A stretch of DNA of 7,101 nt from Pseudomonadota bacterium (GTDB lineage: Bacteria; Pseudomonadota; Gammaproteobacteria; Burkholderiales; Thiobacillaceae). Each line of letters starts with the position of its first letter. Positions within the stretch are counted from its first letter, which is position 1. The position numbers were made by a program, and so were the translations under genes. Shown here in pieces: positions 6,370-7,101 of the stretch. The notes under the pieces were generated by a model, which was given only the letters and a program-made list of their open reading frames with translations, was not told the origin of the DNA and searched no databases. The stretch covers positions 1-7,101 of the forward strand of contig JAUPLV010000110.1 in NCBI GenBank assembly GCA_030836725.1, written 5' to 3'.

Positions 6370-6461
6370 GTGGATGGCTGGGCGGATGGCTTGCTTTGAG
6401 GCGTTTCCAGGTGAGAGAATTACGTGCAGCGGATTATAACAAAGACCAAGAGACCATCACT
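6370..6461. promoter_or_regulatory. Divergent kinase/phosphatase promoter region with overlapping -10 boxes
   Basis: The 92-bp gap between the divergent kinase and phosphatase genes contains GGATTATAAC at 6431-6440. On the minus strand this gives a perfect TATAAT (6433-6438), about 64 bases before the kinase ATG. On the plus strand it gives TATAAC (6435-6440), about 21 bases before the likely TTG start of the phosphatase. Neither direction has a convincing -35 hexamer at normal spacing. If both are used, the two promoters overlap and compete, which would tie kinase and phosphatase expression together. The heptamer GGATGGC also occurs twice (6372-6378 and 6384-6390), directly upstream of the kinase start. 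Confidence 0.45.
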
Positions 6462-7101
6462 TTGACAAACACTGCATCTGCTTCCGTCACACCCCTTTCG
6501 CTTGAAATCGCGGCCATGACCGACCCCGGTCTGCTGCGAAGCCTGAACGAGGACAGCATCGCCACAGTCGACGAACTTGGTCTGCTGGTGCTGGCCGATG
6601 GCATGGGGGGCTACCAGTCCGGCGATGTGGCCAGCACCCTGACCACCCAGGTCGTCGTGGAAGGGTTGACCCAGGAACTGCAGGGCAAACCGAATACCAG
6701 CAGTGGCCTTGCTACCGTTGTCGAGACCGTCGTAAAAAGGGCCAACAAGGCGATTTACCTGGAAGGTCAGCAACGCGCGCAGCGTACCCACTCCAGCCAG
6801 GATCAGGCCATGGGTTCAACCCTGGCGCTTCTGCTGCTCCGGAGCAATCGGATCACGATGGCCCATGTCGGCGATTCACGCATCTACCGTCTGCGCGATA
6901 AGCACCTGGAATTGATGACCCATGATCATTCCCTGCTGCAGGAGCAGATCGATCTCGGAATACTCAGCGCCGAGGCTGCCGCGAGCTCGCACAACCGCCA
7001 TCTGGTGACGCGCGGGCTGGGGCTGAAGGCCGACGTGGAAGTTGCGCTGGACGAGTGCGAGGCCCTGCCTGGCGACATCTATCTGCTCTGCTCGGACGGT
7101 C
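6462..7101 (+). CDS. PP2C-family Ser/Thr phosphatase, PppA/Stp1-like, C-terminus cut by window edge
   Basis: The frame is open from at least 6411 to the right edge; 213 codons are visible from a TTG at 6462. PP2C (PPM) motifs appear in order: RSLNEDS (26-32), LADGMGGYQSGD with metal-binding Asp46, MGSTLALLLL, AHVGDSRIYRLRD with GDSR at 137-140, MTHDHSLLQEQ, LVTRGLG, and CSDG with Asp212 at the very edge. These are metal-dependent phosphatases that reverse Hanks-kinase phosphorylation in the cytosol. The segment LEIAAMTDPG forms the first strand of the fold, so the ATG at 6516 would cut into the domain and is unlikely as start. TTG 6462 has purine-rich AAGAGA before it; GTG 6411 is a second possibility. 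The last Asp-containing motif beyond the edge is not visible. It is divergent from the kinase, its likely antagonist. Confidence 0.93.
   Translation, partial: MTNTASASVTPLSLEIAAMTDPGLLRSLNEDSIATVDELGLLVLADGMGGYQSGDVASTLTTQVVVEGLTQELQGKPNTSSGLATVVETVVKRANKAIYLEGQQRAQRTHSSQDQAMGSTLALLLLRSNRITMAHVGDSRIYRLRDKHLELMTHDHSLLQEQIDLGILSAEAAASSHNRHLVTRGLGLKADVEVALDECEALPGDIYLLCSDG

Noticed and set aside
6462..6467. A perfect TTGACA that could be a -35 box for the phosphatase
   Set aside because: No -10-like hexamer lies 16-18 bases downstream, and these bases coincide with the likely TTG start codon plus the next codon.

Overview
The window (about 7.1 kb, GC-rich, dense coding on both strands) looks like chromosome from a proteobacterium, most likely a betaproteobacterium. 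Pointers are the N-terminus of its lipoyl synthase, a NodJ-type ABC-2 permease, a PEGA-domain Ser/Thr kinase paired with a PppA-like phosphatase, and a REP-like hairpin with a GTGG flank. The taxon is inferred from sequence style only; no 16S or other marker is present.

Layout from left to right: (1) the N-terminal part of an unidentified exported protein on the minus strand, running off the left edge; (2) lipA (lipoyl synthase) on the plus strand, divergent from it; (3) a NodJ-type ABC-2 permease on the minus strand, converging on lipA with a 14-bp gap and with no ATPase gene next to it; (4) a 127-bp spacer holding a foldable inverted repeat ahead of the permease; (5) a large minus-strand gene for an exported protein with a predicted beta-barrel, an OmpA-type peptidoglycan-binding domain and a C-terminal cadherin-like domain; (6) a gene-free stretch of about 450 bp rich in inverted repeats, including a REP-like hairpin and a perfect TATAAT; (7) a minus-strand pair of a membrane Ser/Thr kinase followed by a small TPR-like lipoprotein resembling the TssQ family, translationally coupled; (8) a PP2C/PppA-like phosphatase on the plus strand, divergent from the kinase and cut by the right edge.

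The right half holds the most interesting biology. A transmembrane Hanks-type kinase with a periplasmic PEGA domain, its probable antagonistic phosphatase, and a lipoprotein of a type linked to type VI secretion form a compact module. It resembles the threonine-phosphorylation (PpkA/PppA) control of type VI secretion. No structural T6SS gene lies in the window, so that link is inference. The downstream OmpA/cadherin-like protein is another envelope component, but the inverted-repeat-rich spacer suggests it is transcribed separately. The left half (lipA, permease, exported protein) shows no evident functional connection to the module.
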